Shown here: piece by piece, positions 22,676 through 35,006 of the stretch | Layout of the letters: every line of letters starts with the position of its first letter | How positions within the stretch are numbered: position 1 is the stretch's first letter | Assembly: GCA_015499995.1 (NCBI GenBank) | Contig: JADNRV010000052.1 | Coordinates: forward strand, 186,001 to 250,000 | Origin: Flammula alnicola | Taxonomy: Eukaryota > Basidiomycota > Agaricomycetes > Agaricales > Strophariaceae | Length of the DNA: 64,000 bases | Direction of reading: 5' to 3' | The notes under the pieces: generated by a model | Seen by the model: the letters and a program-made list of their open reading frames with translations, nothing else | Databases searched by the model: none | What the model was told of the DNA's origin: nothing | Translations under genes and position numbers: made by a program

Positions 22676-25140
22676 TTTTGAAGAACCAAAGGTTTTTGTG
22701 TTGCAGGGATTGTCGTGGAACAAGGTCAAGCTGCGGCGCGCCGGTGCGACGGTTACGAAGAAACGTGAGACCGATATGCCATATCCGGCACCACTCCTAG
22801 TGCCGCCGAGGGAGATTCATAATAATAACGAGCATTTCAATCAGTCTTGCCTTAACACTTTAAAGGAAAGGTTTGTTTTTTGGGACTCGGGATCAGTCCT
22901 AAGATGGTTCTTGAACTAGAGATCCCTTCAGATTTTGCCGTTCAATGGCCTCAGAACGGTGGCTGAACGCAGGCTGTGTGCAGAAACGTGCGCCACCGGC
23001 GTTTCTCGCGAATTCAAATCGTCCGCCCTGGATGAAATCGACGTGTGTATGTGCTTGATTAAAACCTTGAGTGCTTAATTCGCCAAGGCCAAATCTTTTT
23101 TTTTCCATCGGCTACATATGCTAGTATTGTTGGCAGTCAAAATCCCAGGGACACAAGGAAGGCCAATATTGGGTACAATCATCTCACTAAAGACCACGAC
23201 CCCATGGTGCGTGAACTGTCGAACCTTGTTTCTCAAAGTTGGAGGCCATCCACCGCACTCCAGCCACGTTCCTGGTACGTGAAAATCAGATAACGATGTA
23301 TGACGCTAGCCAGGAGCCCCCTCTAGCCGGATCCTTGTCAGCTGGTGGTGGAAACATTGAACTCAAAATACACGAGTTCAATCACTTCTAAATAGAACCA
23401 GTGTTCTGGGAACGACGAGATCTTGACAGCAATTGATTGCTACCGTGCTACGCAGCGCCCACAGGTTCTATTGTTGCATGTAATGCCTCTTCCTGGCATC
23501 TTCTGAGCGACTTCTGAGGAATTCGTCTATTGGAATTAGAGTGCACTCGTGCTCTCCCTTTAAATTGTACCTACCTCATGTTTGACGTTGACTGGGCCCG
23601 GGTTATCGTGGATAACATTATAGGTCATAATCTTGAGGAAATTCTGGGGGGTTGCATGTGGCGTCCTCAAGACACCGACAGCATGAGAACTGTGCAATTA
23701 ATTAAGGCTGCATTCTGCCCGAATTTTCCGGAGGAGGTAATTGAATCGCTGGCGGAGGAGATGGCATCGCGAAAACGTTCTTGCTGCTGTTATTTCGGAG
23801 AATCGCTTACTGTTTTGAAACAAGTCTCGAAACGCTATAGATATACATTGCGTTGACATTTAGGCATCATATCGCATTCGTTCGCATTATCAAATCCCAG
23901 GCAGAGGAGGTCTAATTTCGTTTCACCAGCCAGAGCACACGTCCAAGGGTTGAACTTTAATCCTAGATCTCTTTCAAGCGTGGAGTTACGTTGTTTCGTT
24001 TGTAACTTTGAGGCTTGAGATGGATTTGTCAATTCATAAATGACCTGAAGTGTCAAGACTTTGGCCTTACCTCACCAGTCTAGTCAACCATCGCAGTCAT
24101 TTTATTTCCTGCATCTTCTTCGCAGACGGAGACGGACATGGCATGTGTGAAGCAAGGTACCTTGTGACTAGACCAAAACAGGCAGATGCCCACATAGTAA
24201 CTGGGTATCGATAACAATTAAAAAGTTTGGCGCTTACCACTTGACACTCATTCTATCTCCAAACGCCAATCCCAACAGTTTTACACGACATGGGAGGTTC
24301 AAGTATAGAGAGTCATGCGGATGCAGCACAGACAGTCTGTTGTTTGTCTTTGGATATCATCTGACAACCATGGATTTCAAAGGCCGCGACTAATCACCGC
24401 TGCAGGGAAGTGGCGCTAATTATATAATCCTTAACGAGGTTATAGTGCATACTAACCGTATCGTGTTTGATGTGGCCCATCAGGGAGGGAAAACGGACCA
24501 AATTTCTATCGCCAGACAAGTATCAATAACACAGAATAGGTGACAATATTTGGGGTATCGACCTTGGAAATGTCAACTGCATTCATGTCAACTGCATTCC
24601 TGTCCAGAAAGATACCGGCAGAGTGGTGCGTTGCCTTGGCTTGGACGTTTGTCGTCCTCAATCTCATTCTTTTCCACCCGAGCCCCGAATGAAGTGTCAT
24701 GTGTTCTTTCGGACTTCATTATTTGGGAAGTAATGTACGGCCGATGTTCACGACTTGCAGTAAATGAGAGAAAGGTTCCCACCGATGGCAGATGCCTTCT
24801 CCGACCTTCTGATTCTGCCACTTTTGGCGCCGGCGAGTACTCGGCTTTGTGGTAACTTCAAAATGGAGAAGCATACCCATAAGGTCCCTGAGAGAAAATA
24901 GTTTATTCGCAAGAAACTGTCGATGGTGCACCGCCGCTAAAGCCTGAAGTTTATGAGATTATGAGAGCAGAGAGAGTCGACGATGAGCCTGATTGAAGTC
25001 CGTTTCAACTCGGTTTCAAAATCCTAGAGCAACTATGTAACCATATTTGTTACTGTTATAATTTAGGGGCAATAGCACCTTGCGGTTTGGCTGGAAATGA
25101 GTAAGGGATAAACAAGACCACATTCAGCCTTCAACCCAGC
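22676..25140. other. Gene-poor interval of about 2.5 kb
   Basis: Mostly without coding signal. The only noteworthy frame is an uninterrupted one from ATG at 23578 to 23856 (plus, 92 codons), containing MFDVDWARVIVDNIIGHNL and EEVIESLAEEMASRKRS, which looks helical but matches nothing I know. The rest, including 24060-25140, shows no gene, RNA or terminal repeats. Confidence 0.4.
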
Positions 25141-25626
25141 ATGCCACCACCGTCAGCTCAGCCTCTTAAAGTGCCAGCGACGCCCTCTAAATCTACGGAA
25201 AACGACAAAGACAAAACTCCAGTGGCGACCAAGCAGCAAGCTCCTTCAAAACTAGGAACGATAGCTCCAAATGACATCTCTAGCCCTCACGAACTCACCG
25301 CTTTCGTACGTGTTCCTTGGCTCTTTCATCTTATCCATATTCCTGAAATTTACCAGGTGGAAACACTTCTCGAACAATTAGATTCCAAATTTGATGATAT
25401 GTCAAAGCAAATTCTTGATCGCAGTGCGTCACGCGTTGTTCTTGCAGTTTCACAACGTTTCTTATATCTGAACGACTTACTGTGCACAGTGAATCAAATG
25501 ACCACTCGAGTAGACGCCCTTGAAGCCTCGATACAAGATATCATCAATGGAGATGTCAGTGTGCCTCAATCTCCTTCACCCGGGACACCTGGCGGGATCC
25601 GGAGAAGTGACAGTGGCATGCAGTGA
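25141..25626 (+). CDS. HSBP1: Heat shock factor-binding protein 1 (HSBP1), 122 aa
   Basis: Three exons in phase: 25141-25305, 25357-25423, 25490-25626. The conserved coiled-coil core is split by the second intron: VETLLEQLDSKFDDMSKQIL, then DRMNQMTTRVDALEASIQDI. HSBP1 forms coiled-coil oligomers and in animals binds the HSF1 trimerisation region and dampens the heat shock response; it is also reported in WASH-complex assembly. Here a 55-residue Pro/Lys-rich N-terminal extension and a Ser/Pro tail flank the 50-residue core. Both introns (51 and 66 nt) are multiples of three without stop codons, so the unspliced frame is open for 161 codons. Confidence 0.92.
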   Translation: MPPPSAQPLKVPATPSKSTENDKDKTPVATKQQAPSKLGTIAPNDISSPHELTAFVRVPWLFHLIHIPEIYQVETLLEQLDSKFDDMSKQILDRSASRVVLAVSQRFLYLNDLLCTVNQMTTRVDALEASIQDIINGDVSVPQSPSPGTPGGIRRSDSGMQ

Positions 25627-26429
25627 TGGCACCCTACGATGCAGACACTGGACCCAAACACTCCAACAGGTTCAGTATGTGAGTTCTTTTTCCCCCTTCT
25701 GTCGTAACGCATCTCATCGCTCATTTAGATTGCCAGAAGCATGGGTTTATCTGGCCCCTTTTCCTCTCGGTGGATAGGGGTTTAGGCTCGTCCTTGCCTT
25801 AGTGCTTGAAGACCTCATATGTTCTGTAACCTTCTTCCTCGGGTATACCCCCATCTAGTCCGAGAGCGCGACTCGCGCGACACCGACAGCCGACCTAATC
25901 ACATAGACGAATGCTAACTGAAGGCCAACTGTCCGCAAAATAAAGCACAAAATTGGATGATTTAGTTCACCGCTTTGTCCTTTGCCTCTGCCTGAGTAGG
26001 GCAGGTTCAGGACAGTAGTGTTACACTATTCCGTGTTATGATTCTATGTAATCTTACCTTCCGTAGCAGTGGTGCGCGTCATTGAGCTGCTTTGATTAAT
26101 GGTTACAATCTCAGCGCTGCTATTGTTCGTTGGAACTCCATAGTATTTATGTCTGGCAACATGAGAATTGTCGAAATAAAATTTGGCGAAATATTTTTGA
26201 ATTTTGGCAACATTCATCAATCAAGCTTGAGCTCAAAAGGGGCCAGGTTCGCTCGCGCGACAAGCCTTTCTCGTCAACTTCTCACATTGAAGCGCTAGCA
26301 AAATTTTCTACACCGGACTCTGAGCTGGTCTCGTTTTAAACAAGCCTCAGATGCTCCTCTGAACCTTCTTTCTCCGAACTTTATCGATACGACAATTGGA
26401 AACCGAAACAACCCACATTTTGCGAGGAG
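25627..26429. other. Intergenic, no supported gene
   Basis: It lies between two co-oriented genes. Short frames at 25520-25777 and 26092-26339 have no supporting signals. Expected to contain the HSBP1 3' UTR and the promoter of the next gene. Confidence 0.6.
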
Positions 26430-27798
26430 ATGAGCGCACCCGCTGTTGTTTCTCGCTTTCATGCCATTGTCACCGCAAAACCTTTGGACAGCACGGGGCC
26501 GCCTGTCCTCCCACCTGAGCCTGTTTATCGGCCCAATCCGTATGAGCCGTGGGGAGTTCGTTTTCAGAACGGGAAGCGGACAAGAGACTCAAATGCGGAT
26601 GCTGGGCCAAGCACTGTTAAGAAGGCCACGAAACGGATGTCGGAGGATGAAGGAGCTTCTAGTAGAGAGGTGAGTAGAGTATTTTTTAGAATAACGTCTT
26701 GGGCTGAACTTTTTGATAGCCAACTACGTTATACCGGGATCGTGACGAGCTTCTGGTAGCTCTGCGCGACCGTTTCAGACAAGGACCAAATGTCGATTTT
26801 CATGGGATGTATGAGATATTAGATCCTGGGATTACCCACAAGCAACGAATACAGACGGTTGCCCATGAGATATGGAAAATTACTGGCTATAGGTTTACGT
26901 GCGTTTCTACTTGTCCTTTCTGAAATAATTGAGTCCCCAATCTGTTTACAGCGTTAAAGACCACCCCACGTTCACGAACGGCCACAAAACACGGTTCTGG
27001 TGCTCCCAAGATGATGCCCACCGGTCCAAATCTTCGAGGGCCGCGCGGAAGGCGCAAGGCAGTTGCTACAAGCCTCGCGTGACGAGCGCAGGGGAAGTCA
27101 TGGCCAAAACCCGATACCCTTGCCGGAGTCGACTGCTTATCTCTTCACGGGATTCTAATCTCCCCGACACGCGTGCAATTACTGTGCGGATGCACCACCA
27201 CGTCGCACACGAGCCTTACGTCGATGCTAATCTGCCGCCTGAAGTGGTGCAGAGGATCTGGGAGGGTTTTGGCTGGATCGAGTCGCAGGGTCCTGTTGCA
27301 TCCACCTCTGGGACAAGCGGATGCATGGACCAAGGGCCTTCCGACGTTGGCATGGAAGAGGAAGAAGATTCATCGGAGGAGGAAGGTTCGCCTGCAGATG
27401 GATACGACGCAATGGACGACGATGCTCGCGAGGATCCTGTGCCGTCTTTCACCGACAACGATACCCCGTCACCACTAATCGACAAATACCACGCTCGAAT
27501 GAAGGCCCACATACAGAACTTGCGCGAGTTTTGCGAAGGACTCGAATATCAACTCCAGTTTAACGACTATCGAATGTTGGACGTGCTCGAGCAAGAAGGA
27601 GGATCGTTCCTGAACCTCGTTGCGGAATGTCTGAAGAAAGAGGGGCGATTGGCCACAACTGATCTCTCAGCGACCTCTCAGCCAGGCAACGGTCAAATTT
27701 TGAATAGCCCTTCCGCCGACATCACCCTTGCGTCAATTGATCCATCACGAACTTATGAAGGAAACCCTGGGATTAATCCTAGAGCATTGGATTACTGA
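26430..27798 (+). CDS. Uncharacterised fungal protein, possible Cys/His zinc fold, 421 aa
   Basis: Three exons in phase: 26430-26669, 26720-26898, 26952-27798. The N-terminus is Pro-rich and disordered; a helical stretch follows (LYRDRDELLVALRDRFRQG, QRIQTVAHEIWKITGYRF). The conserved-looking core is FWCSQDDAHRSK, GSCYKPR, RYPCRSRLLIS and ITVRMHHHVAHEPYVD, then PPEVVQRIWEGFGW. The order of Cys residues followed by HHH-x2-H resembles the zinc-binding arrangement of WRKY-GCM1/FAR1-type folds, but that is inference. An acidic stretch and a helical C-terminus follow. I recall similar agaric proteins without a function. No transposase catalytic domain is visible. Confidence 0.7.
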
Positions 27799-28505
27799 TT
27801 CACGATAAATAAGACTGTCTTTATATCCGACTTGACCAAGTTATAGAATTGGTGGTTATTTTACTCGCTACGTGGAGACCGGCCTGCATTTCTTACCTCT
27901 GGGGCTTTTGTTTTCTGTATGTGAGTTCGTCTCACAGCCTTCATCATTCGCCCATTTGACGTCGTGATTCACAATTCAGATACCTGTTCGTGTCTCTTGT
28001 ATGACTGACCCTGATAATGAACCTCGCGATATATAACGCAGGGTTTGATATAACATGAACATTTTTGTACACCATACAAATGGGTGTGCCTTTCTGCTGT
28101 CGCCTTTCAAGTTGTTCCGTTACGTTAATCTATTATTCCAGGTCCGAGCAGTGTCGACGATCGACGGGAAAAACTGTAACTCCTGGGTACCGTGCTTGAT
28201 TCGTCTATCAAATTCGTGTGGAGGGTGGCCTTTCAGCCTTGTAAGGTAGACGACTTTCATCTTCGACAAACGTCACGTGCCGTTACTTTTTTGTGACGAT
28301 CATAATCAGATTTGGAAATCAAAGGCCGGAGAAACAGTGGGATGAGTCTACTACTTTCTTCTGGAGACCGTAGACAGTTTAAGAACCTAGTCTCAATAGA
28401 TATATTGTTTTACTCTAGATTGGCCAAAAAAACTGGAATATCGACACACTTTTGAGTGAGCCTTAGGCTTTTCAAAATGACATCTTGATCCCGCCCGGTC
28501 CGCAA
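27799..28505. other. Intergenic, no supported gene
   Basis: AT-rich sequence with a single CACGTG at about 28274-28279. No coding or RNA gene signal. Confidence 0.5.
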
Positions 28506-29290
28506 TCATGATAACGGACATCTTTTGATTCTGAACATCGACAATGCTTTTGTTTCAAATGAGTACATGGGAAAAGGTGCTACTACAGTGGAATTAAACA
28601 ATTCCCAGCTCTTCCATGATTCCAGCTGGGAGTACACGGTGGCCTCTATACATCTACCCTTGGCCTCTTTGCTGTGCTCCCTTCTCTGCTTCTCTTCCCA
28701 TTCTCGGCACTTGCTTTGGTTGCTTTTCTTTTTGAGGCATGAGTTAACAAGCTCTTGGAGCCTTTGACGCGAAATGTAATCGTAGAAAACTCAATTAGGA
28801 TACAGATACAATGTAATCCCTACTCCTCTACCAAAACACCACTTTTAAGCCAAATTATCACATATTCACGTGTAAAGGGACTATATGTATAGGAACTAGG
28901 TCCGTTAACCAGTGCAGGGTTGCTTGAATTCATTGAAAAAGTGTTTTCTCTGTTAATTGGCGCGATGCTTGCTCAGTTTGGAACTATCACGCTGATCACG
29001 TGACGTTTGTCGAATATGAAAGTCGTCTACCTTATTACATTTCTGACCGTGCGTTCCACGTCGTCGATTGAACGGGTTTAAGATATTTTGGGCAGCTTCC
29101 ACCCCATAGACAGGCCAATTTTCCTCCCATGGGCGTCTACGGCATGTACCAACATCTTGGTCCGTGAAGGAAAAACACCCACTCCACAATTCGGATGGGA
29201 AGAGCTCTGGTACGAAAATAAGGAACGTTCTTCTCAAGAGGCGTCTACTGATAGCAGCATCGCCTTGAATGTCCAGCGACACTTCCAGTC
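28506..29290 (-). CDS. Unrecognised candidate gene, at least two exons
   Basis: The 3' exon is open from about 28788 to a stop at 28506 with no ATG at its head, so it is easy to miss. It encodes a charged coiled-coil-like stretch, CREWEEKQRREHSKEAKGRC, then YSQLESWKSWELFNSTVVAP. An upstream open block at about 28953-29290 (TFLIFVPELFPSELWSGCFS, then WPVYGVEAAQNIL) lies on the same strand. Composition of both blocks is protein-like and the reverse strand is not. Joining introns are not settled and no ATG was identified, so boundaries are approximate. No family is recognised. Confidence 0.4.
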
Positions 29291-29386
29291 AGCTACTTTA
29301 GGCAAGTCCAAGGTCCGATAAAAAAAAGAGTGTGGATGGCGACTTCTATGCTTCTAGGGCAAGGGAGGTTTTAGGGGCTTCGGCTT

Positions 29387-31371
29387 TCAAAGGTCTCCGA
29401 CGACGCGCGTCTCTGCTTGGGTATTGACGTTGATAACCATAGGCTGGGGAAAATATCAGCATCTCGCATGGACAGAAACCAGAAACAAATGGAAAGTCGA
29501 CTGACCGACGGAGGCGCGGACTCCATTGGATAAGCCTCCTTGTTGGAAAGGAACGAGGTGACAAACTCCGCGGGCCTCGTCGATGCATTTGAAAAATGGA
29601 ACGGGGAGTCCGAAAGAACGTTAACCCGCCTCTTCAATGCTTTCCGCCCATTCAGCATGGCCAGAAGACTGTTTAAAAATACTGGAGAGAAAGGAAGCGG
29701 GTTGAATTATCGGTTATCCTTCTTCCCGAGAGAAAATTAAAAGAAAACCCACGCTTGCTGAGGCAAAAATATATCCCAATGAATGTGAATTGCGCTGGCC
29801 AGATGGTGTACGTGATGAAACACGCGGCGGAGCATACGCTAACAAATTCGACCAAGCAACGTCAACGCCAAAGCGCTTTTACTCGTCTGTAGAGAAAAGA
29901 AGCGTACGTGGTGAGAACACCTAAAAAAATCCTCAGTGGGTTTTAAGACTAGAATGTGAAAAAAGAGTTACTCGAGTTGATGGCGTAGAGCATCAAGGCG
30001 GTCACCATTGAGTCCGTCCTTCAGAGTTCGAGGGATGGTCAGCAACAACACGCTTCGCCTATTGTTATTTCACTCACTTTTTGAACCCAGTGCGAGAGCG
30101 AGACAGCGAAATGCACAATGAGGTTGCAATAAGGATGTCGGCTGCAACAGCACTCCCCAGCGCGATGTATATGAGGTACTGAAAATGGCTTTTTGAATAC
30201 CTAGGGCATGCAAAGATAACGGAGGACGACTCACGGAGATGTGGGAAAAATTGGCGAATGTCTTCTCGAGGAAGCTATAAAGTAGGAAATTTTTAACCCG
30301 TGGTGGCTGGAGCGAGGACTGCATGCGGATACTCACGCCCGGACTGCGAAAGCTGATCCATGCATGGTCTCAGCTCATGTGCAACAGGTCAGGAAGGGTG
30401 GGTAGCGTACCAATTCCGCCGCCTAGACACGTAGTTGGTCAGACAAAGCATGGTTACAATCTTGAAAGGCTCACCAAAGGCAGCCGCCGAAGTTATTGAC
30501 TATTGTGGCTTTAAGCTAGATACAAAATAGCTCAAGAAACACTACGCACCACAAGTACGGAAACGAAAATGTTGTGGGAAACTGAGGAAAAAATCAGATG
30601 TCAAGGTTAGTTGAAGAGCAGGTAGTCCACGTACTCATCCACACACGTCTCCCATATATTCTACGACGTCATCAACGAATTGTTTGCATTTTCAAGGCGA
30701 AGAGGCTCACGCTCTGACGACGAGGTCACTGACACACTTCCGAAAAGTCAGTCTAGAGGCGCAGGAGCAGACCGACAGTGATAAACTTACCGTAACGAAG
30801 ACCTGGGACTATGTTGCGTCGAAGTGGTGAATATATATGGAACAGGATGCGGGATTTCCAGCTTACTATGATACTCCTAAGGAATGACATGCGTCAGCAC
30901 CTCACTTCCAAAGAGCAGTATATGCCTTACCAGTTTGGGGACAGAAGGGCAAGTGGATTACTGTAGCTCTTGATGAGATAGAAATACAATGCATGTGTTA
31001 CAAGAGCGAGATGGAAGGTGTCAAGGACCCTGGGAGGAAGATAGCAGTTAAATGATGCATCGAAATCGAGTTCAAGAGCGATTGCTCACCATAGGGCATA
31101 AATCTGGCATGTAAATTAAGTAAATGGCGCGTTGAAGTCATAAAGACGCAAAAAGGACTCACTAATACTCTAAAAGATATATGGTCTCCTTGACTTTTCT
31201 TGTAATACACATAAGTCTGCAGACAAGTGATCCCGTAAAGACTACACATAACAAAGATCAGTCAAAACACCCTCCGCTAGAGTCGAAAAAGGCTTACACG
31301 CCAGCTATTATGTTCCCAAGAAATGCCGCCCCGAGGGTGTTGTCGAGGTCGAGGTGCGGCGAGGTCGACAT
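29387..31371 (-). CDS. DUF6534-type seven-helix membrane protein (copy 1)
   Basis: ATG at 31371; exon 1 is 31298-31371 and starts MSTSPHLDLDNTLGAAFLGN. Following exons give LYGITCLQTYVYYKKSQGD, WVLDTFHLALVTHALYFYLI, VSDLVVRAIYGRRVWM, AVAADILIATSLCISLSRSR, TDSMVTALMLYAINS, PAQFTFIGIYFCLSK and NSLLAMLNGRKALKRR, ending at 29387. This order (LGA start, LYG-LQ-Y helix, LDT-H helix, RR-W loop, NSLLA-LN-R motif) is the DUF6534 family of Agaricomycetes, which resembles a seven-helix receptor in layout. Function and ligand are unknown. Several middle introns (30.4-30.9 kb, 29.9-30.0 kb) are only approximately placed. A palindromic TATA lies upstream. Confidence 0.85.
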
Positions 31372-31427
31372 GGTGGGAGCAACGTGGACATCAGGGAAGG
31401 ACTCGAGGGAAGGAGTAGACTTATATA

Positions 31428-31441
31428 AGTCGACGCGCAAA
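31428..31441. promoter_or_regulatory. Palindromic TATA element of DUF6534 copy 1
   Basis: gacttatataagtc is a perfect 14-bp palindrome containing TATATAAG, about 57 bases upstream of the start at 31371. Its position fits a core promoter. Confidence 0.5.
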
Positions 31442-33023
31442 TGCAAAGGTTATCCAGGTGTTCTGCCGTGGCGTGGGTTTACAGTCATACACCGCATCCA
31501 CGAAGCAGAAGAGAATGGAGTATGGAGGTCCCAGGCGGTAATAAGAGAAAATACATAGGCACCGGCAAAACCTGTCGGTTCCGATTTTATGTGCAGCGCG
31601 CCCACGATTTTGTTCTCATAAGCGTCTAGAGTTTCGCACTTAAAAACAGAGAACGCACCTAGATGTCCCTTGATATGTCGCGGAGATAAAACGTCTATCT
31701 ATTCGTTAAGGTTTATACCAGTATGAGCCGTAACATACAGCACATGGGTTGACAGGGAGAAGTGATGAAGATTGGTTATTACAAATAGCTGCACACGCTG
31801 TTGAGCGGCTGCGGCCAAAGATAGACTTCCTAAGAATTAGCTATAGACAATCACAAGCACTGTAATATCGAAAGTGAAGTGTTAAGCATCATTTTCATCA
31901 GGAGATACAACGGCACTTACAAGGAGGAACTTTTGCAATGGACGAGAATCCCCTTTCGAGAGGTTGCCTTTTCTTGTCATTGGACTAGAGTTCTGCGAAA
32001 AGCTGCGGAATATTGGATTTGGCGGAGGAAAACTTGCATCAAACAAGAGGACAGAATTGGCAGATACTTATCTACCAATCTATGCAAAAGCTTCCAAAGG
32101 GTGGCGAGGAGAGGGGGATTAATGGTAGATTCGAGGAGCTGGCCGTAGATTCTAACCATGGATCGTGGGTTCATGTTTAACAAAGTCGACAACAGGCTTG
32201 CAAAAAAAAAAAATAGAATTAGCAGTTACGTAAGCCATAATCGCGGGAGATTAATTAGGTAATATTGGTTACATATATAAGTGATCGACAATCTCTGAGG
32301 GTCTATTTTTAGCTGGAGTGGTCTCGCTGGAAATTACACACTTAAGGATGGCTGAAGCATTAAATATTATGTTCTGCTCCTATACATTGGGGGTGGGCAT
32401 TCATAGTAAATCATGGGGCACATGTTCTATAAGTTTAGCCTTTTATGCAGTGATTTTGTGGAATGGTGTATTACTAGTAGTCTAGTACTAGGTCCATGCC
32501 CTTTACTTATTGAATTAAACACGACATAATCCAAGGCCTAGCAATGACGAATCAAGGCACCTGTGAATGAATTGTGAATGAAAAATATAAATACTGTGTA
32601 TACATTTTGAGTCACTATTGGGGTGCACACACCTCCTGAGTCCTAAGAAGGGCTTGGTTCGGACAGTCACATAGGCACGGGGTTCTCTGCTTATCTCGAC
32701 CTTCCAGGGACCCATTTACTTTCTTGAAATAGTATCAAGGTACATTCTCTTCGTTTGAGTACCTATGTGCCCAGGCTCAGTCTCTTACTCGGGGTCACAT
32801 CCTGCTGCATAATACGCTTCAGTAGGTTGCCAACTTGACTCCATGACAAAGGTCAAGTCCTCACTGCCAATCCGCTCCAATGTTAATGACTTGACTAAGC
32901 CAAGTTGTGTTCTGTTCATCCCCACAGTAGCTACCGACGTAGAAAAAAGCTTTCTTTGGATTTGAAAGGCCATGGTATAAAGCGCTGGTAGGTTAAAGAC
33001 TGGGATAATTAACTGTTCACAAA
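31442..33023. other. Intergenic, no supported gene
   Basis: AT-rich, about 1.6 kb, without a supported frame or recognisable repeat; it separates the DUF6534 gene from the aquaporin pair. Confidence 0.5.
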
Positions 33024-34244
33024 ATGCAGAGGTCCAGCAGCAGATATTCACTTTTCGATAACGTTCGCGAGGACTATTCAACCGCGGCTATCGAGTTCAT
33101 CGGGATCGTCTTTTTCTCCTCTTCGGCCTAGGTGGAATACAGGCATCTAGCGCCTCAGCAGCAAAGGAAGGCGAAGCCTCGTTGGGGATTCACCAAGTGC
33201 TTTACATCGCCACATGCATGGTATGAGTCTGCTCGCATCTGCATGGCTATTCTTCCATGTCACGGGTGGTGTGTTCAATCCCAACATATCGCTTGCGCTC
33301 CTCTTGATTGAAGGTTTGCCCCCAGTGAGAATTGTATCGCGCAAATGATCGCAGGGATAGCAGCCGGCGCTGCCATCGCAGTGTGCGCATTGACGTCTGC
33401 TCCACTGTCGGTCAAGTAAGTCACCCGACTGATATAGTATTACTGAGCTTACCTCGTCGCAACCAACGCGTTGGCACAGGGAACATACCGTGCGCAAGGG
33501 GTATTCATCGAGATGTTCATCGCCGCCGCATTGGTGATATCTGTACCGATGTTGGCCGCAGGAAAGCACCATGTTATATCTTTCGCTCCCGTGAGTCAAA
33601 TGGATCACTAAGAATATTTGAAGCGATTATATCGAGTCGATGTAAAAAAAAAAACAAAAAAGGTTGGCATTGATTTGACACTATTTGCTTACCATCTGTG
33701 CGTTTTCCCAACAACGATTGCGATGACGCAGAGAATATTGACAATGAGCGTCTATGTAGATTTGCGGTATTCTATACCGGAGCAGCCATGAACACTGCAG
33801 CTTTCGGACCCGCAGTCGTATCCGGCTTCTCAGTGCCCAACCACCGGGTGGTAAGCAAAACTTCCATATGACCGTGCTTGCTAGACGGCGGCGATGCTAA
33901 CGCCAGCCCTCATTTCAGTTCTGAGTCGGCCCATTCCTTGGCTCCCTCCTGGGGGCGGCGTTCTACACAGATCTGAAGCAGTACGTCTCTTTTTGCACCT
34001 GGCGAACGATGGATTTACAGCCACCGCTACTGGACGCTTAACGCCACGACCGATTCCAAGCACTCTCCATCAGACGGTAGACCCTGTCCACACGACGGAA
34101 GCGACTTTTAACAGGGGAAATGAGAATAGCGTAAACGGTGGAAATGGACGGGTATCCAAAGGCGGAGAGAAGGATGGTACTGATGATGTAGGTGACTCGT
34201 CGGAGGGACAAGAGTACAGAAGGTACAACGACAGTGCAGTTTGA
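33024..34244 (+). pseudogene. Aquaporin pseudogene, decayed tandem copy
   Basis: Nucleotide and protein similarity to the intact aquaporin at 35007-36282 runs along the whole length in the same order and includes intron positions. Lesions seen: a one-base loss near 33107 breaking the first transmembrane segment; another near 33222 after IATCMG; a deletion of several bases near 33335 in the segment before the CALTSAPLS block; the second pore motif reads MNTAAFGPAV, so the Arg-Ser pair of MNTARSFGPAV is gone; and the Trp of WVGPFLGS is replaced by TGA near 33924. Later copy sequence (RYWTLN) is still readable. A working protein is not possible from this frame. The copy is separated from its paralogue by a foldback element. 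Confidence 0.85.
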
Positions 34245-34419
34245 TTGGTTCCACGCGCGACATTTACTCTCTGGTGAAGGGTTTGTTTGACTGGAAAGCG
34301 CAGGTCGGCGGCCGGGAAGAAAGAAGGTGTGGTCACTGTGGTAGTGCTCATTCATGAATCCGGATGGAGGCAGAAGTAGAAAAATACAGGGTACCTCAAA
34401 AGTCAGATAGTTTCAAGTG

Positions 34420-34664
34420 TTACAGCTCATTGTTAATCGATAGACCCACTTCGCAAATAGACAGCCCAAGATTTTTATTTACAATACAAATAGATCCGAC
34501 CCAAATGAGGCAGGTGGTCCGGGGCCGCAGGCCAATATCAGCATTGGCGTGATCACGCACCCCGGAGGACCTGCCTGATTTGGATTAAATCTATTTGTAC
34601 CGTAAACAAAAATCCTAGGTTGATTTTTTGCGAAGTGGGTCTATCGATTAACAATTAGCTGTAA
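34420..34664. mobile_element. Foldback MITE with about 100-bp inverted arms
   Basis: The arm at 34420-34520 (ttacagctcattgttaatcg...) is repeated as reverse complement at about 34559-34664, including ATCGATAGACCCACTTCGC and ACAAATAGAT. The arms are imperfect, separated by a short GC-rich spacer, and the 245-bp unit has no coding capacity. The ends are TTACAG and CTGTAA; a target duplication is not clear. It lies exactly between the two aquaporin copies. Confidence 0.75.
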
Positions 34665-35006
34665 TGATCCTTTTGGTATATTCGCTCCAATGTAATGCGT
34701 GTGTTTCGAGTCTTTCGACTTGACACCACGGGAATGCCCATATGCGTAGCATTGTAGAGTTGTCCGATCAAGCGATCAACGGTGCAGACACAAATGAAGG
34801 CGGCGGGCTTGATTCCGATCACAGGGCAGAAAGCCGCGTTGAATTGTCAGCCTCCTTCATAGAGAATCCAATTGCGCCTACGGCACAATCAACCCCCACC
34901 ATCTGCAACCTCATCTCGGGGCCCGGAGTCGCCACCATCAATCAAGGGTACAGTACGTACCCACAAGGACAAAAAACCTCGCAATATCACCATACCGGGC
35001 CCCGGG

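Noticed and set aside
26430..27798. Possible FAR1/MULE transposase
   Set aside because: No transposase catalytic domain, inverted ends or target duplication; only a Cys/His pattern resembles the DNA-binding part.
29387..31371. First thought to be a STE3-type pheromone receptor
   Set aside because: Seven helices, but the motifs (LYG-LQTY, LDT-H, NSLLA-LN-R) are those of DUF6534, and no pheromone precursor gene with a CaaX end was seen nearby.
33181..33345. GTATGA near 33219 as an intron donor in the decayed aquaporin
   Set aside because: An intron there would remove the first pore motif; the one-base loss relative to the intact copy explains the frame break better.
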